Origin: a virus
Strand: one strand, 5' to 3'
IMG/VR virus record: IMGVR_UViG_3300023082_000260
Span: 1-24,828 of that record
Length of the DNA stretch: 24,828 nucleotides
Shown here: positions 15,642-21,949 of the stretch, in pieces
How positions within the stretch are numbered: position 1 is the first letter of the stretch
How the letters are laid out: every line of letters begins with the position of its first letter
Program-made: the position numbers and the translations under genes
The notes under the pieces: generated by a model
What the model saw: the letters and a program-made list of their open reading frames with translations, nothing else
Told to the model about the DNA's origin: nothing
The model's database searches: none

Positions 15642-16668
15642 AACGCCGTCTCTGCCGGTACTCATAAGCCGCACCCAAAGCGACCTTGCCAGTGATGTGC
15701 TACGCCGATCTGACGCCCAGGTGCTGGCCAGGACCCTGAGCGGCACCGCGTACGGGCTGTACGGATACCTCGACTGGATCGTTGACCAGATCCTGCCAGA
15801 CCGCGCTGACGAGGAAACGCTCGAGCGCATAGCGATCCTTAGACTGAGCCAGCCTCGCAATCCGGCGCAGCCCGCCGAAGGCTCGGTCGGATTCACTGCT
15901 GCCGCGCTGGCGGTGCTCGATGTCGACGTGGTACTCCAGGCCGATGACGGCCGAACCTACAAGGTCACTGCCGGGTTAACGACCGCGGCAGGGGTAAACA
16001 CCACCACCATAGCTGCCGTTGATGCGGGTGTTCTCGGAAATGCCGACGCAGGCCTGACGTTGAAGTTGATCCAGCCAGTGGAGGGCGTGGTGAATACCTT
16101 CACCGTGCTCGCTCCAGGGCTCACTGGGGGAATTGCTCAAGAGAGCGTTGAATCGCTCCGCGCGCGCGTTGTTCGGTCCTACCGCGTGATCCCGCATGGC
16201 GGTTCAAAAGATGACTACGAAACCTGGGCACTTGAGGTGCCCGGTGTCACTCGAGCATGGTGCCGTGGCAATTACCTTGGGCCAGGCACCGTTGGTTTGT
16301 TCGTGATGCGTGATGGCGACGTTGAACCAGTGCCGAATCCAACCCAGCTAGCTGAGGTGAAAGCCTATATCGAGCCACTACGGCCAGTTACTGCTGAGCT
16401 TTATGTGCTAGCTCCAGTCGAAGTGCCGGTGGTCTACCAGATCCACGCCGTACCCGACACGTCAGCAGTACGCGCCGCTATCCAGGCTCAGCTTGTGGAC
16501 CTTCACGAGCGTGAAGCGGGGCTCGGCGAAACGCTCCTGCTCACCCATATAGCCGAGGCTATCAGTGGGTCTGCAGGCGAGACTGATCACCAGCTCATCG
16601 CGCCGTCTGCAAACGTTGTGCCCGCTGCCAACCATCTTCTGACCTTCGGGGGTATCACATGGCTGTGA
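15631..16668 (+). CDS. Baseplate J family protein (Mu gp47-like)
   Basis: This 345-aa wedge protein surrounds the hub and links the baseplate to the fibres. An AGGTGAT SD precedes ATG 15631. The N-terminal helices (FETPSLPVLISRTQSDLASD, GYLDWIVDQILPDRADEETL) and the conserved SLRARVVRSYRVIPHGGSKDDYETWALEVPGV core are diagnostic. The C-terminus (LLLTHIAEAISGSAGETDHQ) also fits. It overlaps the gp48-like gene by ten bases. Confidence 0.95.
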   Translation: MPFETPSLPVLISRTQSDLASDVLRRSDAQVLARTLSGTAYGLYGYLDWIVDQILPDRADEETLERIAILRLSQPRNPAQPAEGSVGFTAAALAVLDVDVVLQADDGRTYKVTAGLTTAAGVNTTTIAAVDAGVLGNADAGLTLKLIQPVEGVVNTFTVLAPGLTGGIAQESVESLRARVVRSYRVIPHGGSKDDYETWALEVPGVTRAWCRGNYLGPGTVGLFVMRDGDVEPVPNPTQLAEVKAYIEPLRPVTAELYVLAPVEVPVVYQIHAVPDTSAVRAAIQAQLVDLHEREAGLGETLLLTHIAEAISGSAGETDHQLIAPSANVVPAANHLLTFGGITWL

Positions 16669-17258
16669 TTAGAACGGCGGAAGAGTATCGGGTGCAGCTT
16701 CAGGGGCTGCTCCCGCCCGGCCCTGCCTGGGATCCTGAGCTTGTGCCAGAAGTCGCGCTGGTGCTATCCGGCGTGGCTCTGGAGTTCTCACGCGTGGATG
16801 CGCGCGCCGTGGCGCTGCTGAACGAAATGGACCCGGCAGGGGTGAGCGAGCTCGTTCCAGATTGGGAGTCGATTATGGGCCTGCCGGACACCTGCCTCGG
16901 CCCGAACCCAGCGTTTGAGGATCGACGCCTGGCGGTTCGCCGAAGATTGGTGGAGGTTGGCGGGCAGAGCCGCGCCTACTTCATTGAGATTGCGGTGAGC
17001 CAGGGTTATCCAAACGCAAATATCACCGAGCACAGAGCGCCCCGTATGGGGCGTTCTCGTTTTGGCTCCGCTCATTTCGGTACCTGGAACGCCCAGTTTA
17101 TGTGGACGCTGAACACCGGAGGCCGGCAGCGGCAGGGCCGACGCTTCGGTGTCAGCTATTGGGGCGAGCGTTTCGGCACCAATCCGGGCAATGCCCTGGA
17201 ATGCCTAATCCGGCGGCCAGCGCCGGCACACACCGTTGTGCACATCAATTACGACTGA
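16659..17258 (+). CDS. Baseplate protein, DUF2313 / YmfQ family (Mu gp48-like)
   Basis: This 199-aa protein corresponds to gpI of P2 and gp48 of Mu at the outer baseplate, where it anchors the tail fibre. The N-terminus (YRVQLQGLLPPGPAWDPE) and the PDWESIMGLPDTCL segment are characteristic. The C-terminal third is rich in Gly/Arg/aromatic residues (GRSRFGSAHFGTWN, then RRFGVSYWGERFGT). It ends twelve bases before the tail fibre start. Confidence 0.92.
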   Translation: MAVIRTAEEYRVQLQGLLPPGPAWDPELVPEVALVLSGVALEFSRVDARAVALLNEMDPAGVSELVPDWESIMGLPDTCLGPNPAFEDRRLAVRRRLVEVGGQSRAYFIEIAVSQGYPNANITEHRAPRMGRSRFGSAHFGTWNAQFMWTLNTGGRQRQGRRFGVSYWGERFGTNPGNALECLIRRPAPAHTVVHINYD

Positions 17259-17269
17259 GGGGTAAAACC

Positions 17270-18703
17270 GTGGATTTTCCGAAAAGTGTGCCCAGCGTTG
17301 GGTTGGTAGATGGCAAATTTATTGATGAGGATGCAGTCGCCGGCACGCCCGGCTCGCTGATTCCATCCGCCTGGGGCAATGCTGTAACCCAGGAAATCCT
17401 CAAAGTAATTCAGGAAGCCGGGCTCGAGCCGGACGAAGACGACAACACGCAGTTGAATGCCGCGATCGATCAAAAGATAACTGAAGGGGCGGTGGTATTC
17501 GCTACTCAACCTGAAGCGGAAGCTGGTGAATCAAGCACAAAAGCGATGAGCCCTCTGCGCGTGTTTCAAGCAATCGCCAAGGTGGTTGCTCAGGCCACAG
17601 AAAGTGCTTTCGGTTGGCTTAAAATTGCTGCCCAGACCCAGGTTGTGGCTGGTACAGACGACGCAACGGCTGTGACGCCGAAGAAGCTGGCCACCGCCAG
17701 TCAGGTGCAGGTTCACGCAGCCTTTACGGCTGGCGGTACTTCCACGGCGCTTACCTTAACGCCGAGCCCGGCGATCTCTGCATACGCGCTGAACCAGCGG
17801 TTCGCAGTGAAGTTCCCCGTTAGTTCGGGCTTAAACCCTACGATTAACGTTTCCGATAAAGGGGCCAAGAATCTAAAACAATACGATGCTGGCGGAGCGA
17901 AGATTTCTGCAGCGTTTGCGGCTGATCAGATATCTGACGTGATTTACGACGGGGTCGATTGGGTTTTGATGGATCAGCTACCGTCGTTAAGTTTGGTAGG
18001 AGTTCAAGGATCTTTCACTAATCTAAAAGGAGGAGCTACTGGTCTCAGTGCCGTATCCACTATTACTGCTGATGAGCTCGTTCTTGAGTCGCCGGCAGGC
18101 TCATATATGACCGTCCGTAACGTAAACCTTTCTCCGTCCTTTGCGAATGCGAACGGACTAAATGGACTTGATACCGGAACGGTGCAACCCAGTAGCTTTT
18201 ATGACCGATGGGTTATTTCCAACGGGACTACCGTTGGGGCATTGTTTTGCGCCTATGGTAACTTGCCAGTAATGCCAGCTGGTTACACATTCAAAGCCCG
18301 CGTAGGACCGGTTCGAACAGATTCTACTGCTAACAGATTTCCCCTCCCGTTTATTCAGTCCGGGCGTCGTTTTAGTTACGTTCCTAAGCCGGCCACAAAT
18401 TTAACCGCGCCACCACAGATTGCCACTGGAGTGGTAGCGTTCCCATCTGCCGTTGGTTGGCAAGGTTATGCCCCGCCTGGGGCTGCACTTGTTGTTTTAA
18501 AAATAATACATGCTCAACAAGCTGCGGGATGGTTATCAAACTCCCCAGACTACGTTTATCAATACACACAATCCGTAAGCGGCAATAGTTCTGAATTTAC
18601 TCTACAGCTTGCGCCAATTACGGCATCTGTTTATTGGGGAGCTAACTCTGGAACAGCTGGAATCCCAGCACTGTATTTGATGGGGTGGGAGGAAAACCTA
18701 TGA
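17270..18703 (+). CDS. Tail fibre (receptor-binding) protein
   Basis: This 477-aa protein starts at GTG 17270, supported by a GAGGGG SD at 17257-17262. An open frame extends upstream to 17102, but that part overlaps the baseplate gene. The N-terminus (PSVGLVDGKFIDEDAVAGTP, then SAWGNAVTQEILKVIQEAG) is the conserved baseplate-attachment part of Pseudomonas prophage fibres. Two copies of a fibre repeat follow (VFATQPEAEAGESSTKAMSP and VVAGTDDATAVTPKKLATAS). From about residue 240 onward the DNA becomes visibly more AT-rich and codon use shifts, consistent with an exchanged receptor-binding domain. The end (PALYLMGWEENL) is typical of such fibres. The gene is coupled to its chaperone by ATGA. 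Confidence 0.9.
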   Translation: MDFPKSVPSVGLVDGKFIDEDAVAGTPGSLIPSAWGNAVTQEILKVIQEAGLEPDEDDNTQLNAAIDQKITEGAVVFATQPEAEAGESSTKAMSPLRVFQAIAKVVAQATESAFGWLKIAAQTQVVAGTDDATAVTPKKLATASQVQVHAAFTAGGTSTALTLTPSPAISAYALNQRFAVKFPVSSGLNPTINVSDKGAKNLKQYDAGGAKISAAFAADQISDVIYDGVDWVLMDQLPSLSLVGVQGSFTNLKGGATGLSAVSTITADELVLESPAGSYMTVRNVNLSPSFANANGLNGLDTGTVQPSSFYDRWVISNGTTVGALFCAYGNLPVMPAGYTFKARVGPVRTDSTANRFPLPFIQSGRRFSYVPKPATNLTAPPQIATGVVAFPSAVGWQGYAPPGAALVVLKIIHAQQAAGWLSNSPDYVYQYTQSVSGNSSEFTLQLAPITASVYWGANSGTAGIPALYLMGWEENL

Positions 18704-19089
18704 GCGGATATGCGGTAAGCGTTGATTTGTCATACAACAGGATGGTGCAAGGCCCGCACCCAAAAGAAGGGGATCCTGAAGGGGCAACATACCCTGATTA
18801 CTCGATTGAAACATATCTTCCATTTGAAGAAGGGCCGCCGCCTAAACCGATATCACTTCCACCTACCGCCGAAGAGGCTCGCGAATCTGCGCTCTTGGAG
18901 CGGGACAGGTTGTTAGTGACAGCAGCCATACGAATAGCGCCTCTTCAGGATGCAGTAGAGTTGGGGGATGCCACACCTGCTGACCAAGCCAACCTAAAGA
19001 AGTGGAAGCAATACCGGGTTGCACTGAATCGCATCGATCAGCAGGCAGGGTTTCCTGAAATTATCGAATGGCCGTCGTCCCCCACCTGA
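18700..19089 (+). CDS. Tail fibre assembly chaperone
   Basis: This 129-aa protein uses ATG 18700, placed by the strong GGGAGGAAA SD at 18687-18695. An upstream GTG at 18685 is rejected because it would bury that SD. The C-terminal half (TPADQANLKKWKQYRVALNR, then FPEIIEWPSSP) is the signature of Caudo_TAP-type chaperones that help the fibre trimerise. The N-terminal half is variable and matches the paired fibre; here it is AT-rich like the fibre's end. The pair therefore probably moved as a unit. Confidence 0.9.
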   Translation: MSGYAVSVDLSYNRMVQGPHPKEGDPEGATYPDYSIETYLPFEEGPPPKPISLPPTAEEARESALLERDRLLVTAAIRIAPLQDAVELGDATPADQANLKKWKQYRVALNRIDQQAGFPEIIEWPSSPT

Positions 19090-19142
19090 CCTTTGGCTCA
19101 TGCCAGCGTCACCTCGCGCCGCTTTTCCGATTGGAGGAAGTC

Positions 19143-19676
19143 ATGCCGATAACCCAGCAGCAGTTGCTGCAGATACTCCCTAGCGCCGGCCGCAATGCCG
19201 GCGTTTTTGTTCCTGCTATAAATACCGCCATGAATCGCTATGGCATTGTTGGGGCGGCCCGTGCTGCGGCGTTCATTGCCCAAGTTGGGCATGAGTCCGG
19301 CCAGTTGCTCTGGGTTCGCGAGATATGGGGGCCCACGGCGCAGCAAGTCGGGTACGAGGGGCGCGATGATCTGGGAAACACGGTCAAGGGCGACGGTTCC
19401 AAGTATCGCGGCCGTGGCCTGCTCCAGATCACCGGACGTGCAAACTATGCGGCGTGCGGGGAGGCTCTGGGCCTGGATCTAGTAAACCACCCTGATCTGC
19501 TCGAACTGCCACAGCATGCCGCGATGTCGGCGGCCTGGTTTTGGTCTATGAAAGGCCTGAACACGTTGGCTGATCAGGGGGATTTCCAGAAGATCACCCG
19601 CCGCATAAATGGCGGACTCAACGGCTTGGAAGATCGCGTGCAACTGTGGGAGCGCGCGAAAAAGGTCCTGGCATAA
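19143..19676 (+). CDS. Endolysin, glycoside hydrolase family 19 (chitinase-like lysozyme)
   Basis: This 177-aa peptidoglycan hydrolase releases progeny. ATG 19143 is chosen for its GGAGG-type SD (19133-19140); the frame is open back to 19068 but overlaps the chaperone gene. The catalytic signature is AFIAQVGHESGQLLWVRE, with Glu51 the likely acid and Glu60 the second carboxylate. YRGRGLLQITGRANY and the AAWFWSMKGLN helix follow. There is no signal peptide or membrane segment, so it needs a holin, which is not seen nearby. A terminator-like hairpin lies inside the first 21 codons. Confidence 0.93.
   Translation: MPITQQQLLQILPSAGRNAGVFVPAINTAMNRYGIVGAARAAAFIAQVGHESGQLLWVREIWGPTAQQVGYEGRDDLGNTVKGDGSKYRGRGLLQITGRANYAACGEALGLDLVNHPDLLELPQHAAMSAAWFWSMKGLNTLADQGDFQKITRRINGGLNGLEDRVQLWERAKKVLA
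19184..19208 (+). terminator. Terminator-like hairpin inside the endolysin gene
   Basis: The stem CGCCGGC (19184-19190) pairs perfectly with GCCGGCG (19197-19203) across a 6-nt loop and is followed directly by TTTTT (19204-19208). It lies 41 bases after the endolysin ATG. By sequence it would work as an intrinsic terminator or attenuator, although translating ribosomes should normally prevent it from folding. Confidence 0.55.
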
Positions 19677-19699
19677 AGGCTATGCAGGAACTGGCCTTT
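19675..19699. terminator. Weak hairpin between converging genes
   Basis: AAAGGC (19675-19680) and GCCTTT (19694-19699) form a 6-bp stem with a 13-nt loop. It lies between the endolysin stop and the end of the leftward two-gene unit. It could serve both directions, but the stem is short and there is no real T tract. Confidence 0.3.
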
Positions 19700-19709
19700 G
19701 GAGTGAGAT

Positions 19710-19877
19710 TTACGGGTAACGGTTGAACGGATTGAAGGTTGTAAACCCGTAATGGTGAGATATTGCGACAATAGCTACCACTGATAGAAGCAGGATGATC
19801 AGGCCGGGGAGGGCCTTTTTAGTCGTCGGTCCAGGCTCTGAATCGTTGAAGCCTATATCATTATTTTCTCTTGCCAT
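19710..19877 (-). CDS. Small single-span membrane protein (55 aa), second gene of SOS-box unit
   Basis: This leftward ORF starts at ATG 19877-19875 with a good SD (GAGAGG, six bases away) and ends at TAA 19712-19710. The polar N-terminal 20 residues (ARENNDIGFNDSEPGPTTKK) are followed by one hydrophobic span (residues 23-39, LPGLIILLLSVVAIVAI). A short aromatic, periplasmic-looking tail ends in NPFNRYP. It lies 71 bases after the 123-aa gene on the same strand and probably shares its LexA-controlled transcript. I recognise no family. Its size and layout would suit a small toxin, lysis or envelope-stress protein, or an inhibitor of a membrane target; this is speculation. It is too short for many gene finders. 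Confidence 0.6.
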   Translation of the reverse strand: MARENNDIGFNDSEPGPTTKKALPGLIILLLSVVAIVAISHHYGFTTFNPFNRYP

Positions 19878-19948
19878 GAGGTGCCTCTCAATTAGTCCAT
19901 GATCTGCCTAGTTTTTGCGCCGTGCCGGCTGCACAGATCTTTAGCGGG

Positions 19949-20320
19949 TTAGTCTATATCAGATTCGCTTTTTTTTTCGGAAAGCCGACGCAGCTCGCCC
20001 AGCAGTCGCTGGTTCTCTCTGAGAAGGTGGTCGCGCTGACCTGTGACCAGGTCGATCGGTCGAAAGCTCACGTTGTCAGGTGCCTCGCCGCTCAATGCCG
20101 ATATGCGTTCAAGGGCATCCCTCAACCGGGTCTCTGCCGCGGCTTTGCCCGTGGCGAGCAGGTCATTCATCTGCACCAGGCCGGCCACATTGGCCCGGGC
20201 CTTTCGCAGTATCGCCTCGGTCTGGATGAGCTCGTCCTCGAGCAGGGCGCACTGGTGTTGGTACATTTCCAGGGGCGTGGGGCAGCCAAGCCAGTCATCG
20301 GTATCCATGTCAACGTTCAT
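19949..20320 (-). CDS. Coiled-coil protein of unknown function (123 aa), SOS-box controlled
   Basis: This runs leftward, opposite to the late operon. The N-terminus is acidic (MNVDMDTDDWLGCPTPLEMY). Residues of about 20-75 form a long helix (ALLEDELIQTEAILRKARAN, then AETRLRDALERISALSGE), and a second helix ends the protein (RDHLLRENQRLLGELRRLSE). The heptad patterns suggest a coiled-coil dimer. There is no membrane segment or known motif. A nearly perfect LexA box ends 16 bases upstream of the start, so expression should rise on DNA damage. The SD is weak. A run of nine A's in the coding strand near the 3' end could allow slippage. By position (right prophage end, LexA-controlled) it recalls Tum, the antirepressor of phage 186, but I see no sequence similarity. 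The rightward overlapping frame looks like a shadow. Confidence 0.75.
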   Translation of the reverse strand: MNVDMDTDDWLGCPTPLEMYQHQCALLEDELIQTEAILRKARANVAGLVQMNDLLATGKAAAETRLRDALERISALSGEAPDNVSFRPIDLVTGQRDHLLRENQRLLGELRRLSEKKSESDID

Positions 20321-20335
20321 ATTTCGAAACTCATA

Positions 20336-20355
20336 TACTGTATGTGCGTACAGTA
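20336..20355 (-). promoter_or_regulatory. LexA-binding site (SOS box)
   Basis: TACTGT-ATGTGCGT-ACAGTA is a symmetric match to the gammaproteobacterial LexA consensus CTGT-N8-ACAG, and the outer TA bases also match. On the minus strand a TATATG just downstream could act as -10, so LexA would block RNA polymerase. The only gene placed to use it is the leftward 123-aa ORF (start 20320). Confidence 0.88.
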
Positions 20356-20419
20356 ATCGAGGTGTTGCAGATTTGGGAGTGGTGTTCGTCGGCAGGACGC
20401 CGGGAGAGGGGGGTAATCA

Positions 20420-20491
20420 TTTCCGCAACCTGATACGCACTCCTTGATCTGCGCGGCTTTCAGCTCGCTCACATTTTCTCAAGTGCGGAAA
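20420..20491. repeat. Inverted repeat near the prophage end
   Basis: TTTCCGCA (20420-20427) is repeated inverted as TGCGGAAA (20484-20491), separated by 56 bases, just inside the attachment site. It could be a pair of integrase or accessory-protein arm sites, or could be chance. It lies in the gene-free stretch between the LexA box and the tRNA fragment. Confidence 0.35.
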
Positions 20492-20530
20492 CTATTGCAG
20501 GCTAAGCTGTTGTTAAATATGAAATAATCG

Positions 20531-20594
20531 CCAGTCTTGAAAACCGGCGGACGTTAAGAGCGTCTCCAGGGTTCGAATCCCTGGTTTCCCGCCA
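20531..20594 (+). other. attR: 3' fragment of a tRNA-Ser(UGA) gene marking the prophage right end
   Basis: The segment contains the anticodon loop CTTGAAA (anticodon TGA). It also has an imperfect anticodon stem (CCAGT/ACCGG, with one mismatch) and a long class-II variable arm (GACG...CGTC). The T-arm (CAGGG-TTCGAAT-CCCTG), the acceptor 3' strand GTTTCCC, the discriminator G and the encoded CCA (20592-20594) complete it. The acceptor 5' strand and D-arm are absent upstream, replaced by AT-rich phage-like DNA. This is how a tyrosine-recombinase prophage integrated at a tRNA anticodon loop looks at attR. The intact tRNA should be at attL, left of the window. Confidence 0.85.
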
Positions 20595-20606
20595 AGATTC
20601 AAACGA

Positions 20607-20630
20607 AAGCCCCGCGAAAGCGGGGCTTTT
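20607..20630 (+). terminator. Intrinsic terminator of the tRNA-Ser transcript
   Basis: A 9-bp stem AAGCCCCGC (20607-20615) / GCGGGGCTT (20620-20628) with a GAAA tetraloop is followed by T residues. It lies 12 bases after the tRNA CCA end. It is host DNA that has been separated from the original tRNA promoter by the prophage. Confidence 0.9.
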
Positions 20631-20985
20631 GTGTTTCTGGGGTTTGGGTGGGGTTCGACGGCTTTCCATTGGGCGTCCATAACGCTTGAGGTGTTCCAGA
20701 ACTTTCCTATCTTGATGCCTTGTCCCGGCGCAAGCGCAACACAATCAGGGCGCATGCGCAGCGCGATCCCACGGTCATTACCCCATCAATTTTGTGACTT
20801 TTCTGACGAGCTTTTTCTCGTCATCTCATTGTTTTTTTACTATTATCGTCCATCTGCGAACTCAAGGAAGAGAGGCTGAGCGCCTTGAGACTGGTAGAAA
20901 ATTCACACTTGATCATTGACGGTGTCATGACTTTTACCCAGAACCTAACGACTCAGCCAACCATAAAGACCTCTTGGTGAAACCG
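20631..20985. other. Gene-free stretch between tRNA terminator and lipoprotein gene
   Basis: I see no convincing gene here; the rightward open frame at 20631-20879 has no recognisable content or SD. It holds a perfect hairpin TGACGAG (20802-20808) / CTCGTCA (20815-20821) with a T-rich stretch 8 bases later, possibly a weak terminator. It also holds one member of an imperfect 20-bp repeat (20625-20644) whose other copy is at 21709-21728. A lipoprotein promoter must lie in the last 100 bases, but no strong -35/-10 pair stands out. Confidence 0.5.
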
Positions 20986-21483
20986 ATGGATAAAATGTGT
21001 GGCGTCGTTGTAGTGGTAGGCCTTGCTCTCTCGGGATGCGTTACTAAAACTCCAGAAAAACCTAAAGTGGCTCCCCCTCCTGCCGTCGTCCAGCAAGCAC
21101 CCTCTGAAGTCGCACCTTCGACACCCGCAAAATCGCCTGAGGGCTATGAGGCCGTCCCTGCTAACGCCAGTGCTGACGTCCCAATCGCTACCTATCCCAA
21201 AGCCGCTCCGGCGGAATCAGAGACAGGCCTGAACCAGAATCGCGCTGAGCAATGCCGTAAAGAGCTGGATGTCTTGAGGCTCTACAACAAAGCGTCTTAT
21301 GCCAAATACGAAGCGGAATACCAGACCATTGCTGTCAAGACTGCCAAATACATGGAAGTCAAAGACTCGTTGGGTCCCGATCTAAACTACATGGTAATGC
21401 CCGCCTATCAATTCCAAATTCGTGAGTTCTGCTTCCGCGTCAAGACTCGTCTGTCGGAGCTGGTGCTTCGCCAAGCCAAGTAA
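20986..21483 (+). CDS. Predicted lipoprotein of unknown function
   Basis: This 165-aa protein uses ATG 20986 (alternatives are TTG 20974 and ATG 20995). The signal peptide MDKMCGVVVVVGLALSGC carries a lipobox LSGC, with lipidation predicted at Cys18. Next is a Pro/Ala-rich linker (KPKVAPPPAVVQQAPSEVAP) of about 60 residues, as in proteins that reach through the periplasm. A helical domain follows, with two cysteines (AEQCRKELDVLRLYNKASYA and REFCFRVKTRL) that could form a disulfide. I recognise no family. It is the first gene outside the prophage and is probably host chromosomal. Confidence 0.8.
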   Translation: MDKMCGVVVVVGLALSGCVTKTPEKPKVAPPPAVVQQAPSEVAPSTPAKSPEGYEAVPANASADVPIATYPKAAPAESETGLNQNRAEQCRKELDVLRLYNKASYAKYEAEYQTIAVKTAKYMEVKDSLGPDLNYMVMPAYQFQIREFCFRVKTRLSELVLRQAK

Positions 21484-21949
21484 GTATTCCGCGTCAGGGT
21501 GCGTCTTTACGCGTCAACGAAGCTCTGAATATGGCATCTATGTCTGGTGAAATGCTCGTTTCATGCGGCATTCAGCAAATAGTTTTCACTCGTTCGGCGG
21601 GAAAGCGCGCTTTATTTATACAAGACCGCGAAAGTAAAGGCCCCGACTAGTCGGGGCCTTTACTTTGAGCCGGCGCGGACTGCGTTTTCACACAGCCAGA
21701 ATTGCGCAGCTTTGGTGTTTCTGGGGTTGAGTCGAAGCGTGGCGAAAACTGCAGGCTTATGTACATTTATGCCTAAGGTTTGCGAAACATCCGGCCAACC
21801 GACGTATGTGCGACGCGACGTCTCGACGTACACCCAATAACCATGTCAACGCTGGTTGGACCTTCGGTGTTGAAACGCGAGGCAGTGCCTTGCGTAGGTT
21901 GAGACCCGCAGTGACGCGCTGCCTCCTCCGACAAAAATGAGCAATTTAG
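21484..21949. other. Gene-free stretch with palindromic terminator
   Basis: No supported gene is found. The notable element is the 36-bp palindrome at 21631-21666 (listed separately). The second copy of the 20-bp imperfect repeat lies at 21709-21728. A short open frame around 21770-21940 has no start, SD or recognisable content. The stretch looks like eroded or recombined DNA. Confidence 0.5.
21631..21666. terminator. 36-bp perfect palindrome, probable bidirectional terminator
   Basis: Bases 21631-21648 are exactly the reverse complement of 21649-21666. The RNA would form a stem of up to 16 bp with a CTAG loop, GC-rich in the middle (GGCCCCGA) and flanked by A-rich and T-rich arms. This suits termination in both directions. 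It lies 148 bases after the lipoprotein stop. Confidence 0.75.

Noticed and set aside
17102-17269. 56-residue N-terminal extension of the tail fibre
   Set aside because: It overlaps the gp48-like gene in another frame. The conserved fibre N-terminus starts at GTG 17270 with its own SD.
18025-18034. SD-like AAAAGGAGGAG inside the tail fibre gene
   Set aside because: No start codon in a useful frame lies 5-12 bases downstream, so internal initiation is not supported.
19922-20356. 144-aa rightward frame opposite the coiled-coil gene
   Set aside because: It overlaps the leftward 123-aa gene, which has better protein character (heptad helices) and the LexA box at the right distance. The rightward frame has no SD and looks like a shadow.
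20505-20594. Complete tRNA-Ser gene
   Set aside because: No D-arm (GGCCGAG-type) or GGGAAAC acceptor 5' strand is present in the 30 bases before the anticodon stem, so only a 3' fragment exists.
20502-20755. Leftward frames containing RETRDSNPGDALNVRRFSR
   Set aside because: This peptide is the well-known false translation of the reverse strand of a tRNA T-arm and its surroundings. The DNA is the tRNA-Ser fragment and its terminator.
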